DNA of 64,000 nucleotides from Mesocentrotus franciscanus (lineage: Eukaryota > Echinodermata > Echinoidea > Camarodonta > Strongylocentrotidae), in NCBI GenBank assembly GCA_037976565.1, contig CP137672.1, forward strand, positions 19,678,335-19,742,334, given 5' to 3'. Position 1 is the stretch's first letter. Every line of letters begins with the position of its first letter. The position numbers and the translations under genes were made by a program. This document shows positions 35,289 to 47,952 of the stretch, piece after piece. The notes beneath the pieces were generated by a model that saw nothing but the letters and a program-made list of their open reading frames with translations, had not been told where the DNA came from and made no database searches.

Positions 35289-36855
35289 CTAATTTTGTCT
35301 TCATAATCCAAGTATAATTGATAATATAATCATTAATATCACCGTTACTATCACTACCATCTTCTTGACTATTGTTATCGTTATTATGATTATTATCTCT
35401 ACGTTCAGCTATGGAGTGTTTGGGTTAGGATCGAGTATCTACCCGTACTACTGTGCCTTTGCCCGTGGCGTGGACCGGATGTTAGACTCGCTCGGAGGAG
35501 ATCGACTGGTCGATATGGGATGGGGTGATGAGATGGGCGGACTGGATGAAACCTTCGATGCTTGGCTCATAAAAACATTCATGGTAGGCGCACGAGTGAT
35601 TGGTTACATTTGGTTATTGTGAAGGTTTGCCAATCCGAGTTCCGTTAATCCGGATGTTTGTTTTTCAGAAGGTTCTCAATTCCGAAGGTTCTTAATTAGA
35701 AAAGTTCATAATTCCGAAGATTCTTAATTCTGAAAGTTCATAATCCTAAGGTTCCTAATTCCGGAGATTCATAATTCCGAAAGTTCTTAATTCCAAAGGT
35801 TCGTAATTCAGATAAATAAACCCTATTTTATTTTCGGAATTACGAACCTACTACCTTCTGATAAAAGAACCTTCTGAAGAACAATAACCCACCTCCAGAA
35901 TAATGAGAAATTTGGAGTAACGCATCCAAAAATAAATTAACAATCATGTGACAAGGAACATAAACAAACAATTAAAACAAATAATCAGGTTTGGTGGAGC
36001 TGTTTTGGCTACAAAATTCTTTGACACTTTTCTTTCTTTCGTCTCCATTGATTTCCTCAAATTTCTCATTTAGTTATATAAAATGGGGATTCTTGCACGG
36101 TGTAAGAATATCATTGGTATTTGAGTTATATAAAATGTCAATTATTTTATATATTTTTTTCTTCTTCTTTTCTTTTCCTTCCTCCCTGAAATGTATGAGA
36201 TTGATAAAAGTATTACGAGAAATGTAATTTATTGCCATCTTTGTATTATTTTTCCTTCTGTTTATTGTAATTTTGACATTTGCGCTCTATTATCTATGAT
36301 TTTGTTATCTCTTCTTAAAAAGAAATTGAGAATGATCCTACGTGTTTGGATTAATATCAATAAATGTGAATTTGAATTTGAATTTATTTACAGGCAGCGT
36401 GCGAGAAGTTCCACATCGGAGACAGCGCCTCCGGGATAACGCCCAACCCTGCCATGGCCGCCCCTGGCTCGGACTGGGCCGCATCTAAGTTTAGGATCTA
36501 TGCCGCAGGAAGGGACGTCAAGTCCACCTCTCCTGTACCAGATCTATGTGATTCCCTGAGCCAGCTCCACGGGCGTAAGGTCTACCCTTGTAATATCATC
36601 TCGAGGAAGAGTCTTCTACCTCAAGAATCCAGGTGAGTGGAATATCCGAAGTAATTCTTAGGGTTAATTTGGATTATTGATACTCCTTCACAAAAGAAAT
36701 TTGAAAAAGATACTCTTTATTCCTTCAAATCCATTTCATCGATATTCATGATTTCATGATTTCAAGATTATGAAGATTTCAAGATATGAAAGGAATCCAG
36801 GAAAGAGCCATGATGTTCCTAATGTTGTTTTGGGTTATTGTGCGTGTTTGAGTCT

Positions 36856-36898
<43 letters not shown>

Positions 36899-39742
36899 TG
36901 TGTGCGTGTGTGTGTATGTGTATGAGAGAGAGATTGTGTGTTCTGCGTGTGATTATTCATGAACGAAACTGTAAAAATTCACTCTTACAGTTCCATTTTT
37001 AATGCCTGTTGACGAATTGTTATTACCAACGGTTGATAGAGCCAAGTTTCTTGGTGTTTATTTAGATAGTCTCTTGTCTTGAAAATACCATATTTAGCAT
37101 AGTCAGTAAGTTTAACGTAAAGTACCTCTAATAATATAACATTCTTCGGACCGCTGAAGGGAGTTATATTTCCCAAGTGGTTATATTTTCCAGAAGCGCG
37201 CAGCGCTGAGGGAAAATATGGTCACGAGGGAAAACATAACTCCCTTCAGGTCCGAAGAATGTTATATACCCCCTGCCAGTCAATATCTGTTATATTAGAT
37301 AGCCTTGCTTTGAACATTTAGGGGGGGGGGGGGTGGTCCACTTTTTGCCGAAATTTTTTTCCAATTTTTTTTTCGAGGACAAACAAAATTTGAGAAAAAA
37401 AAGTGAGAAAAAAAATTGAAAAAAAAATATTTCGAGATAATTCGAGAAAAAATTATATATAACAAAAAAAAAATTTATAAAAAAAAAGGATTTTGGGGGA
37501 AGAAAAAAAAATGTTGAAAAAATATTTTCAATGGAAAAAAAAAAATCGAAAAAAACAAAAATTCTTATTTTTTTAGCATTTTGGGGGAAAAAAAAATTTG
37601 GAAAAAATTGACCTCGGATATTGGTATAATGTGTATAGTTGGTGACATACAGTCCTCAAGAGGGCGACATGCATTGATTAAATATATATTCATTTCACCA
37701 GCTGGTTAATATAACACCGAAAAGTTACCGGCCAGGAAAATATAACAATTAGGATCCTCACAATTAATATCACGTGACAAGCTCTGGACCAATCACATCT
37801 CGGTATCTGTCTAAGCTATCTAATATACTAGATTGCATAATATCTCTTTCCCCAGAGCCAATTATATTTCAATTTAATGTGAACAAATAATATTCTTGTT
37901 GTTCCTTTCCTCTTCTTCAAGTCGTTCCACTATCTTGGTCCGCCTCAATACGAACGAAGAAAAGGGTATGGCGTACCAACCCGGTGATCACGTGGCTTTC
38001 TTTCCGTCCAATGAAAACGCTCTGGTAGCGCGCGTACTCAAACGACTCGACTACCAAAAGTCCCCGGATGCAATATTCAAGTTGGAAAAGCTGGAGCCAC
38101 GGGAGACACAACTTGGTATGTTGAGTTATTGTAAGATAATGTTTAGGCCTACTTATCAAAATACACCCGAGTTTGTGAAGATAACAACGGTTGAAAAGGT
38201 CTTCGTTTCATTTAATAAGTCAGGATAAAACAACCGATCACCAACAGATGAGTGGGGGAGAGACACGGATGTAAAAAGTCGAAGAGAGAGTAATTAGAAA
38301 ATGCACAAATAGGAGAAAATGAGATGGTAAAGATATTGAATTGTTTTAAATAGCCTACTAAATATAACACGATCGCAACTATTTTTGAAAAGCAACTCAA
38401 GGAAAATTTCAAAACCGTATTGTATATCCCGCAGAAATCATTACGTAACGCATCACTGTCATTTTCGCACATTTCAAAAGGTGTTTCAATAGGCTGTTGA
38501 AATTTCTATAGGTTGATTTTCAGAAAGTAGTTGCGATCGTGCTAATAATTACGAACCATTATTCATCGTAACATCATTTTATATTTCCATACAAATTCTT
38601 AGGTATGTTAAAGGTTTGGACGACAGTTTCCCGCCTACCAACTTGCTCATTGCGGACCGCTCTAGAGCGCTATCTGGACCTCACGACACCCCCGACCCCA
38701 GACTTCCTCCGTCTCTTAGCAACCAGGGCTACAGACCCGAGAGATAAGGAGAAGCTCAGCATCCTTGGAATGGTAAGTCAATTGCATTAGTTCAAATAGA
38801 ATTAGAATGTAACTCGATTTTCTACCCTTAAAAGAATTATTCAAAATGGAATTAATCCATTATCGATCCTTGAATGTTTGAAATATAGTGTGTAATTTGA
38901 TATTCTAATAGGCACAAAACTTAATTCATATCTCACTTCCGATTTGTGAATTTCATCTCAAAATTTGTGAATTGTCATCTAAAAAAACATGGACAGGAAT
39001 TATTCGACAATATTCCTATCTGAGCACTAACTAAGTACGATTTTGACCAGTGTCGTAGCAACGAAAAAACATAAAGAACAAAATATAAGAAAGGGGAATG
39101 GACGACGCACAGTGTGCTCCAATACTCCCCTTCCCCTTCATTCGGCCCTGTTTTCTTGAATGAAAAGTAAGACCAGGCCCCCCCCCCCATAACACCAGTG
39201 TCCGGTACCTCAGAAGCTTGACCCAAGCCACCACTCTCATTTTGCTCATTTTGAATATTTCTGATAACTGATCGAGTTAATGAGACCAAGCTTAGAGCAC
39301 TAAGAATAAGACCACTACAGCCGTGCCTGACCTAAAGGTGCAATCGGGAGGGGGCAATAATACATCTATGTTTAAAAAAAATTCTGTCACATTAGCCCCT
39401 AAACCATGCCTTACGCATCAAGAATATGGCAAGAAATGTATTAAAAAAAACAAACAATCACGGTTTTTCCCCCCACTTTGACACCAGGGATGTGACGAGT
39501 ACGAAGAATGGAAGTGGGAGAACTGGCCGAACATGGCGGAGGTGCTGGAAGGGTATCCCTCTCTCAAGGTTCCCGCATCCCTGCTCCTAACCCAGCTTCC
39601 CCTCCTCCGGCCCAGATACTTCTCCATCAGCTCCAGTCCCAAGCAATACCCTAGCGAGATCCATGCTACTGTGGCCGTGGTCTCCTATCATCCTAATGGT
39701 TAGTGTTAGTCTGTGGTGGTGGTAGTAGTAGTAGTAGTAGTA

Positions 39743-39786
<44 letters not shown>

Positions 39787-39836
39787 TAGTAGTAGTAGTA
39801 GTAGTTGTAGTAGTAGTAGTAGTAGTAGTAGTAAAT

Positions 39837-39896
<60 letters not shown>

Positions 39897-39899
39897 AAT

Positions 39900-39933
<34 letters not shown>

Positions 39934-39934
39934 C

Positions 39935-39966
<32 letters not shown>

Positions 39967-40060
39967 CAGCAGTAGCAGCAGTAGTAGTAGTAGTAGTAGT
40001 ACATGTAGTAGTAGTAGTAGTAGTAGTAGTAGCAGCAGCAGCAGTAGTAGTAGTAGTAGC

Positions 40061-40095
<35 letters not shown>

Positions 40096-43000
40096 ATATC
40101 TTCATCATCATTATCATCACCATCATCAAACTGATAATATATATAATAATAATATTAATCATAATGATAGTGATATCAATGACAAATATTAATAATAACA
40201 ATACTAATAATGATAATGATGATAATAATAATAATAATTATGATAAGAATAATGATAATAATAATAAAGACGATGATGATAATAATAATAATATCAATAA
40301 ATAATGATAAGAAGAAGAAGGGGGAGAAAAAGAAACCAGAACGTCAACGACGTAGCGCTCATCCGCATCTCGCAATAACAAATATCGTAAATTTTATGTG
40401 GTACACTTTTGAACTGGTCAAAAAATAAAAATTTGATGCCCTGGAAGGGACATAATTTCATTTTAGCCCGGCAGCCCAGAGCACTTTGATCAAACGAACG
40501 AGGTACCAATGTCTGAGTATTGGAACATTTAGGAAAAAACCCAGTATATCCAAAAGTGGATGTCTGCCGGGACCCCTCTGCTGCATGTGGCCCCTGGGGC
40601 CGGTTAAAAGGGGCCCAAAAATGCATTTGATCAAACGAACGAGGTACCACTTGAAACCAATGTCAACTTAATGCATGCATGCCACCTAGTACTGAATGGC
40701 CCATGCCAGACAAATTTTCTGCTGCAAAGGGCCCGCCAGACGCCCCTAAAGGGCCCCTAAAAATGCATTTGATCAAACGAACGAGGTACCACTTGAAACC
40801 AATGTCAACTTAATGCATGATTGCCACCAAGTACTGAATGGCCCATGCCAGACAAATTTTCTGCTGCTAAGGGCCCGCCAGACGCCCCCTAATATGGCCC
40901 AAATGCCAATTATCGTAGCATTGACCCAGATTAAATATGCAACGTACCACTCAAAACCAGTTTGGAATGCTTGGGTTAATCTTACAGACTATGGAAATCA
41001 TCATGCCAGACAAATTTTCTGCTGCAAAGGAGCCGACAGACAAAATAAAAAAGGGGGCCCCAAATGGGCCATAATTATGATCAAGCATAGTTGGTACCAC
41101 ACAAAACTAATATCAAATGAAAAGGCACTTTCTACAGAGTAAAGAACTGCCAATTTTCTTCTGCATAGGTCCCACCTGACAGAAAGAAGAGGTGGCCAAA
41201 TGTGGCCCTATATGGGCCTAATGAATTGGATATTGATGCAGATGATAGTTTAGTTTAGTTTAGTTTAGTTTATTTCTTTATTAAAAAATCACACCCGTCA
41301 TCAGACGGCCGGCCTGAAAAGGCCTACGAGTGATACATACAAAATAACAGTCATAAACAATTTGACATGGTAACATAGTATAAATATAACATAATCACAA
41401 ATACAGAAAAAGAATATTCATGTATTACAGTGTAATTAATAGTTGGTTGGCATGCACTAAAAACATACCAACAACAACAACAAAAGACAGGAAAGAAAGA
41501 AAAAAAATATTCATTTAAGTAGTACACAAATTCTTGGCGAGTTGTTAGGATTTGGTTTGTGAAACTGGCTATTAAACTGTTAAGTGAGTCGGCTGAAATT
41601 AGGTATAGAAATTGTTGGTATGTGGAAAGATCCGTAAACGTATGGTCATGTTCTATTATATCATTAAGAAGTTGTGATCTGATGTCATTATATGCAGAAC
41701 AAATCATAAAACAGTGGAACTCATCTTCTGTGTTACTAGAATAACAAAGAACACAGTATCTTTCTTTATATGGGACATTTTGATAACGCCCAGTTTCAAG
41801 AGCTATAGGGGCACAACCCCATCTAAACAAAGCCAAAGCACGTCTGTTTGATCTATTTTGACATTCTATTACATATTTTGAGGTGCTCAAAGATTGTTTA
41901 AAATTTCGATAAGTTCTAAGTTTATTTTTTATGAGCTTTCTTCCTTTTATCGTCAAAGATTGAATTTCTCCATCTATTCTCGATAAATAATTTACATGAC
42001 GATGACACAGTTTTTACAAAATTATCTGTACTGATAAGATTTGCTAAAGGTAGAATATGTATACATTGTAATTTTGAAAAAGCTCTTTGACTCTGAAACA
42101 CCAGTTTTTTTTGTTTGCTAAAGACTTAGACCAAGAGAAGATTTTACTTAGGTAGCGGTCACTATTGAGTTTACTTAAGTTACTCCATAATCTAACAACC
42201 AATTGAATTTGGTGATAAAATGGTGGGTCCCAACCCATCTCATCTAATACTGCATTGTTAGGTGTATATTTCCCCACTCCTAAGTATATAGAAACGGCAT
42301 GTTCTGAAAAAGACACTATTTATAACAGAATTATATGTGACATGACATTTGTAACGTTCCACAGTGTAAAGAAATGCCAATGCAATACAAATTTTCTTGT
42401 GCAAAAGGCAACTACATGTTTAAAAATAATGTACGTGGCCCCCGGGCCTAATGAATGCATTTAAATTTGATGCAGTTGAAATAGTTAAGGTATCACAAGA
42501 AACCAATCTATAACAATCAAGAATATCCTGAACAATTCAAATCCCTTCCCGCTGCATAGGCCAAAGGAATGATGAGATTAGTATACTAGTACGTGTATCA
42601 ATTATTACTGAATATTTTATTGAGCAAAACAAAAATTACGCAAACTCAGACTATGAGGGAGATGCTAATCGACAGTTATATTGCATTCTCAAATCCATTT
42701 TTTTTTCCTTTTATCGGTAGTCGGTACTTTGTATCATGAGCAGTGTTTAACTTGGCAGTTACTTTATTTCGCTGGAATCACTGAAGAGGTATAAAATCAG
42801 TTTATGTATTACAAATACAAATATCTTACACATTGTGTTTATGTTAGCATTGTAAATCTACAAAGTCTAAAAGTTATCAAAATCTTGAGAAAGAACGCTT
42901 ACATGTCAGTGTCATCTTAAGACATACATATAGTCTGACAAAAGAGATTTTTATTTTAAAGCTCGCAAAGCATGGACATGAATGTACTGCGCATCCTGCA

Positions 43001-46000
43001 TGGTTCAAAGTAACGATGTATGAATGCGACAAACTTGCCTTATCAATTTATGGCACGACCTTATATTACTAGACTTTTTTGGAAGAAAAAAAAGAAGAAG
43101 AGATATCTTGACCTAGAAACCTAGACCATTTTATAAAATCAACAACAACAAAATTCAATAAAGGAGCATCCCTTGATGAAAAAAGAAATCACACTTCACA
43201 TTTCCAATGAAATCCTGAAAGCAAAATGAATGTTCTGTGTTTAATCACTGTCAAGAGACATGAACTCTCAGTTCTTATACTTCGATGCAATACCTAACAT
43301 TTGTTATGTTCAGAGTAATCAAATAGTGATCCTTTGTTACTACCTTTGTCAATTATCATTTCATTAAATTTTAAACTAGCAAGATGACTTTCTTGAAACG
43401 TAAAAGATTCCTTCATCTGGCATTCATATTTCTGAAAAAAATGGATTGAATTGAGTGTAATTGAATAAGTGTAATGATGGAAGTTCTAAAGACCAATATG
43501 GAGTAATATAGGCCAATTACTCATCTTATATTTTGTATCAAGGAATGGAGTCAAGATGATTGTCCGTGTTTTCAATAAGTATGCTTTATATGGAGAGAAA
43601 AAAAAGACGCAGGAAGTGAAATACAGAACATTCATCTTGCTTTCAGGATTTCATTGGAAATGTGAAGTGTGATTTCTTTTTTCATCAAGGGATGCTGTTG
43701 ATTTTATAAAATGGTCTAGGTTTCTAGGTCAAGATATCTCTTGTTCTTTTTTTCTTCCAAAAAAGTCTAGTAAGGTCGTGCCATAAATTGATGAGGCAAG
43801 TTTGTCGCATTCATACATCGTTACTTTGAACCATGCAGGATGCGCAGTACATTCATGTCCATGCTTTGCGAGCTTTAAAATAATAATTGATACACGTACT
43901 AGTATACTAATCTCATCATTCCTTTGGCCTATGCAGCGGGAAGGGATTTGAATTGTTCAGGATATTCTTGATTGTTATAGATTGGTTTCTTGTGGTACCT
44001 TAACTATTTAAACTGCATCAAATTTAAATGCATTCATTAGGCCCGGGGCCACATACATTTTTTTTAAACAAGTAGTTGCCTTTTGCACAAGAAAATTTGT
44101 ATTGCATTGGCATTTCTTTACACTGTGGAATGTTACAAATGTCATGTCACATATAATCTGCATCGATATCCAATTCACTAGGCCCATTTGGCCACCTCTT
44201 CTTTCTATCAGGTGTGACCTATGCAGAAGAAAATTGGCCGTTCTTTACTCTGTTAATAGTACCTTTTCATTTGATATTAGTTTTGTGTGGTACCAACTAT
44301 GATTGATCATAATTATGGCCCATTTGGGGCCCCCTTTTTTATTTTGTCTGTCGGCCCCTTTGCAGCAGAAAATTTGTCTGGCATGATGATTTCCATAGTC
44401 TGTAAGATTAACCGAAGCATTCCAAACTGGTTTTGAGTGGTACGTTACATATTTGATCTGGGTCAATGCTACGATAATGGGCATTTGGGCCATATTAGGG
44501 GGCGTCTGGCGGGCCCTTAGCAGCAGAAAATTTGTCTGGCATGGGCCATTCAGTACTTGGTGGCAATCATGCACTAAGTTGACATTGGTTTCAAGTGGTC
44601 CCTCGTTCGTTTGATCTAATGCATTTTTAGGGGCCCTTTAGGGGCGTCTGGCGGGCCCTTTGCAGCAGAAAATTTGTCTGGCATGATGATTTCCCTAGTC
44701 TGTAAGATTAACCGAAGCATTCCAAACTGGTTTTGAGTGGTACGTTACATATTTGATCTGGGTCAATGCTACGATAATGGGCATTTGGGCCATATTAGGG
44801 GGCGTCTGGCGGGCCCTTAGCAGCAGAAAATTTGTCTGGCATGGGCCATTCAGTACTTGGTGGCAATCATGCAATAAGTTGACATTGGTTTCAAGTGGTC
44901 CCTCGTTCGTTTGATCAAATGCATTTTTAGGGGCCCTTTAGGGGCGTCTGGCGGGCCCTTTGCAGCAGAAAATTTGTCTGGCATGATGATTTCCCTAGTC
45001 TGTAAGATTAACCCAAGCATTCCAAACTGGTTTTGAGTGGTACCTTGCATATTTGATCTGGGTCAATGCTACGATAATGGACATTTGGGCCATATTAGGG
45101 GGCGTCTGGCGGGCCCTTAGCAGCAGAAAATTCGTCTGGCATGGGCCATTCAGTACTTGGTGGCAATCATGCATTAAGTTGACATTGGTTTCAAGTGGTA
45201 CCTCGTTCGTTTGATCAAATGCATTTTTAGGGGCCCTTTAGGGGCGTCTGGCGGGCCCTTTGCATCAGAAAATTTGTCTGGCATGATGATTTCCCTAGTC
45301 TATAAGATTAACCAAAGCATTCCAAACTGGTTTTGAGTGGTACCTTGCATATTTGATCTGGGTCAATGCTACGATAATGGACATTTGGGCCATATTAGGG
45401 GGCGTCTGGCGGGCCCTTAGCAGCAGAAAATTTGTCTGGCATGGGCCATTCAGTACTTTGTGGCAATCATGCATTAAGTTGACATTGGTTTCAAGTGGTA
45501 CCTCGTTCGTTTGATCAAATGCATTTTTAGGGGCCCTTTAGGGGCGTCTGGCGGGCCCTTTGCAGCAGAAAATTTGTCTGGCATGGGCCATTAAGTACTA
45601 GGTGGCATGCATGCATTAAGTTGACATTGGTTTCAAGTGGTACCTCGTTCGTTTGATCAAATGCATTTTTGGGCCCTTTAACCGGCCCCAGGGGCCACAT
45701 GCAGCAGAGGGGTCCCGGCAGACATCCACTTTTGGATATACTGGGTTTTTTCCTAAATGTTCCAATACTCAGACATTGGTACCTCGTTCGTTTGATCAAA
45801 GTGCTCTGGGCTGCCGGGCTATTTATGTGTGTGTGATTGGGTTTTTCACAGACGTGTATCAATCAGATATGATTATTTACGTCTGGGGACCGACCTTTAA
45901 CGTCACCATCCGAAAGATGTACAAGATTGAATAGAAACTAAAGGAAATGGAATGAAAATTGGTTGTAAAAGCAATTTTTGTTATTTTTGGAATAAATTTG

Positions 46001-47918
46001 CATAAATTACCACAATTAATTTATGGAGAACAATTTTAAAATTCTGTGTAGAAGTTTAGTGTACCAAAGTAAGCTCTACCAGATAAAGCAAACCAAATCA
46101 AAATCGGTCGAGATATGAAGGAGAAGAAGCATTTTAGGTGATTTCGAATAAATTTGCATAAATTAGCATAGATAATGAATTTCACGATTCTGTGTAGAAG
46201 TTTTAAATCCCCCTCCTAGCCCTATCATATGAAACAATCAAAATCAAAATCGGTTGAAGAATAACGAAGAAGAAGCATTTTGAATACTGTGGACGGACGG
46301 ACGGACGGACGGACGCCGGACGCCACGCCATGGCATAAGCTCATTGGGCCCTTCGGGCCGGATGAGCTAAAAATGGAAGAGAAAGAAGAAGAGGGACAAA
46401 ACAAGAATAGTTACATTTGTCTGGGGCTTTATACTGCATTTATAAGTCCTTTTATTTATATTGTTATTAATATTACCCCGGTCATTGCTAATCCGCACAT
46501 GATTAGTGCTCACCCTCCGCTCCTTAGGGAGTATGCAGGCCAGGCGCCATTTTACAATGTCTGCAAACGCACACTTGCCAATCCATCCACACTGATCTTC
46601 GAGACCACTGCTCTATCGCTGGGCCATCGCGCGTAAGTGGCTAAGTTGGGCAAAGCGTTTGATAAAATATTCTTTCATTTCTATATTCATTTTTGGCAGG
46701 CGGTCGAGGCCCAGTCCACTACGGAGCATGCTCATCATGGCTTTATCGAGCGTGGAAGGATGACGTCATACCAGCGTTTGTGAGCTCGTAAGTAAAATTC
46801 AACAGCGTTCTTGTCTTTGAATATTTCAGAGCCAAATACTTTATAAGCAAGTCACAGAAGTCTGAAAGGTAAAGTCCTTACAATATTTACCAATGAAAGA
46901 AACTGGTCAGTCTCGATACATTTCGAACCATGTGCCCTCTCTTATGGGAAAGGGGCACAAATCATGAAGGGCAATCGCCAACGGCTCTTGATTTAAAAAT
47001 ACACAGCAACTGCAATTACTGTCTTTTTGTCCTTGAACAGAAGTATAGCAGTAAAATCAATCAACAGTGCGAGAAAAAATTAGGTTTCTTTGTGTTGCAT
47101 TTTATTCTGATACTCGAAACCTTATAATGAAACATTTTTACTATCATTATCAACATCATTATCATCAACATTATCTCATCATTATCATCATTATCGTCAT
47201 CATTATCATTATCCTTGTCTATCATAAACACTATCATATGGTTATTATTATCATGATCGTCATTATCATTATCATTATCATTACCTCCATTGCTCGAAAT
47301 GGTTCTATAGCTCCCGTTTGACATTGTAAGAATTATTTTGGATCCATTTTTTCAGGGTCCCATACTTTCACCTCCCCGCGGACACATCTGTTCCAGTCAT
47401 CATGGTGGGACCTGGATCCGGAGTCGCTCCCTTCCGCTCCTTCTGGCAGGACAGACAGACGGACCTCCGTCAGCTGGCTTCGTTCAACAGCGAGCTTGCC
47501 AGCAGCAGAAAGACCGAAGAAACAGACACGAGGGGCCGGCGTGGCGAAGGGGACGGTTCGGACACCTTCGGGGACATGACTCTGGTATACGGGTGCAGGA
47601 ACGCCAAGGAAGATCTCTACAAAGGAGAGACATCAGTTGCCAAGGATGAGGGCGCCCTAACGGCTGTACTGACAGGGTATTCGAGGGAGCCTGGTAAACC
47701 CCGGGTACGTATACTATCCTGTCTTGGTTTATTTTGACAATGGCAAACAGGTTTGAGTTTAAATACGCTTATTTGGTTATATTGTTGTACAGAGATACAT
47801 CAACGTAAACAGGAGCCAAAAATAAATAGACCACAGTGCAAATGTTTTCTCATGTTAGCAGGTAGCAAGATTTTTTTTAAATAGCTTCATTTTAACTTTG
47901 TCTTTCATTTTTTGCTAT

Positions 47919-47952
<34 letters not shown>

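Larger units (their letters stand above)
40465..45820. repeat. Large interrupted palindrome in NOS intron 18
   Basis: Left arm 40465-43236, right arm 43621-45820, spacer about 385 bp. The outer ends AGCCCGGCAGCCCAGAGCAC and GTGCTCTGGGCTGCCGGGCT are exact complements; the inner ends are GAATGTTCTGT and ACAGAACATTC. The arms differ by a LINE insertion and a further segment of about 350 bp in the left arm, and by extra tandem copies in the right arm. Confidence 0.88.

Noticed and set aside
39587..40201. A 200-residue poly-Thr/poly-Tyr open frame on the minus strand
   Set aside because: It is the translation of the (TAG)n microsatellite plus the complement of NOS exon 18.
40813..41142. Conserved 109-codon ORF shared by both palindrome arms
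   Set aside because: Identity is expected from the palindrome; there is no recognisable domain, codon bias or start context.
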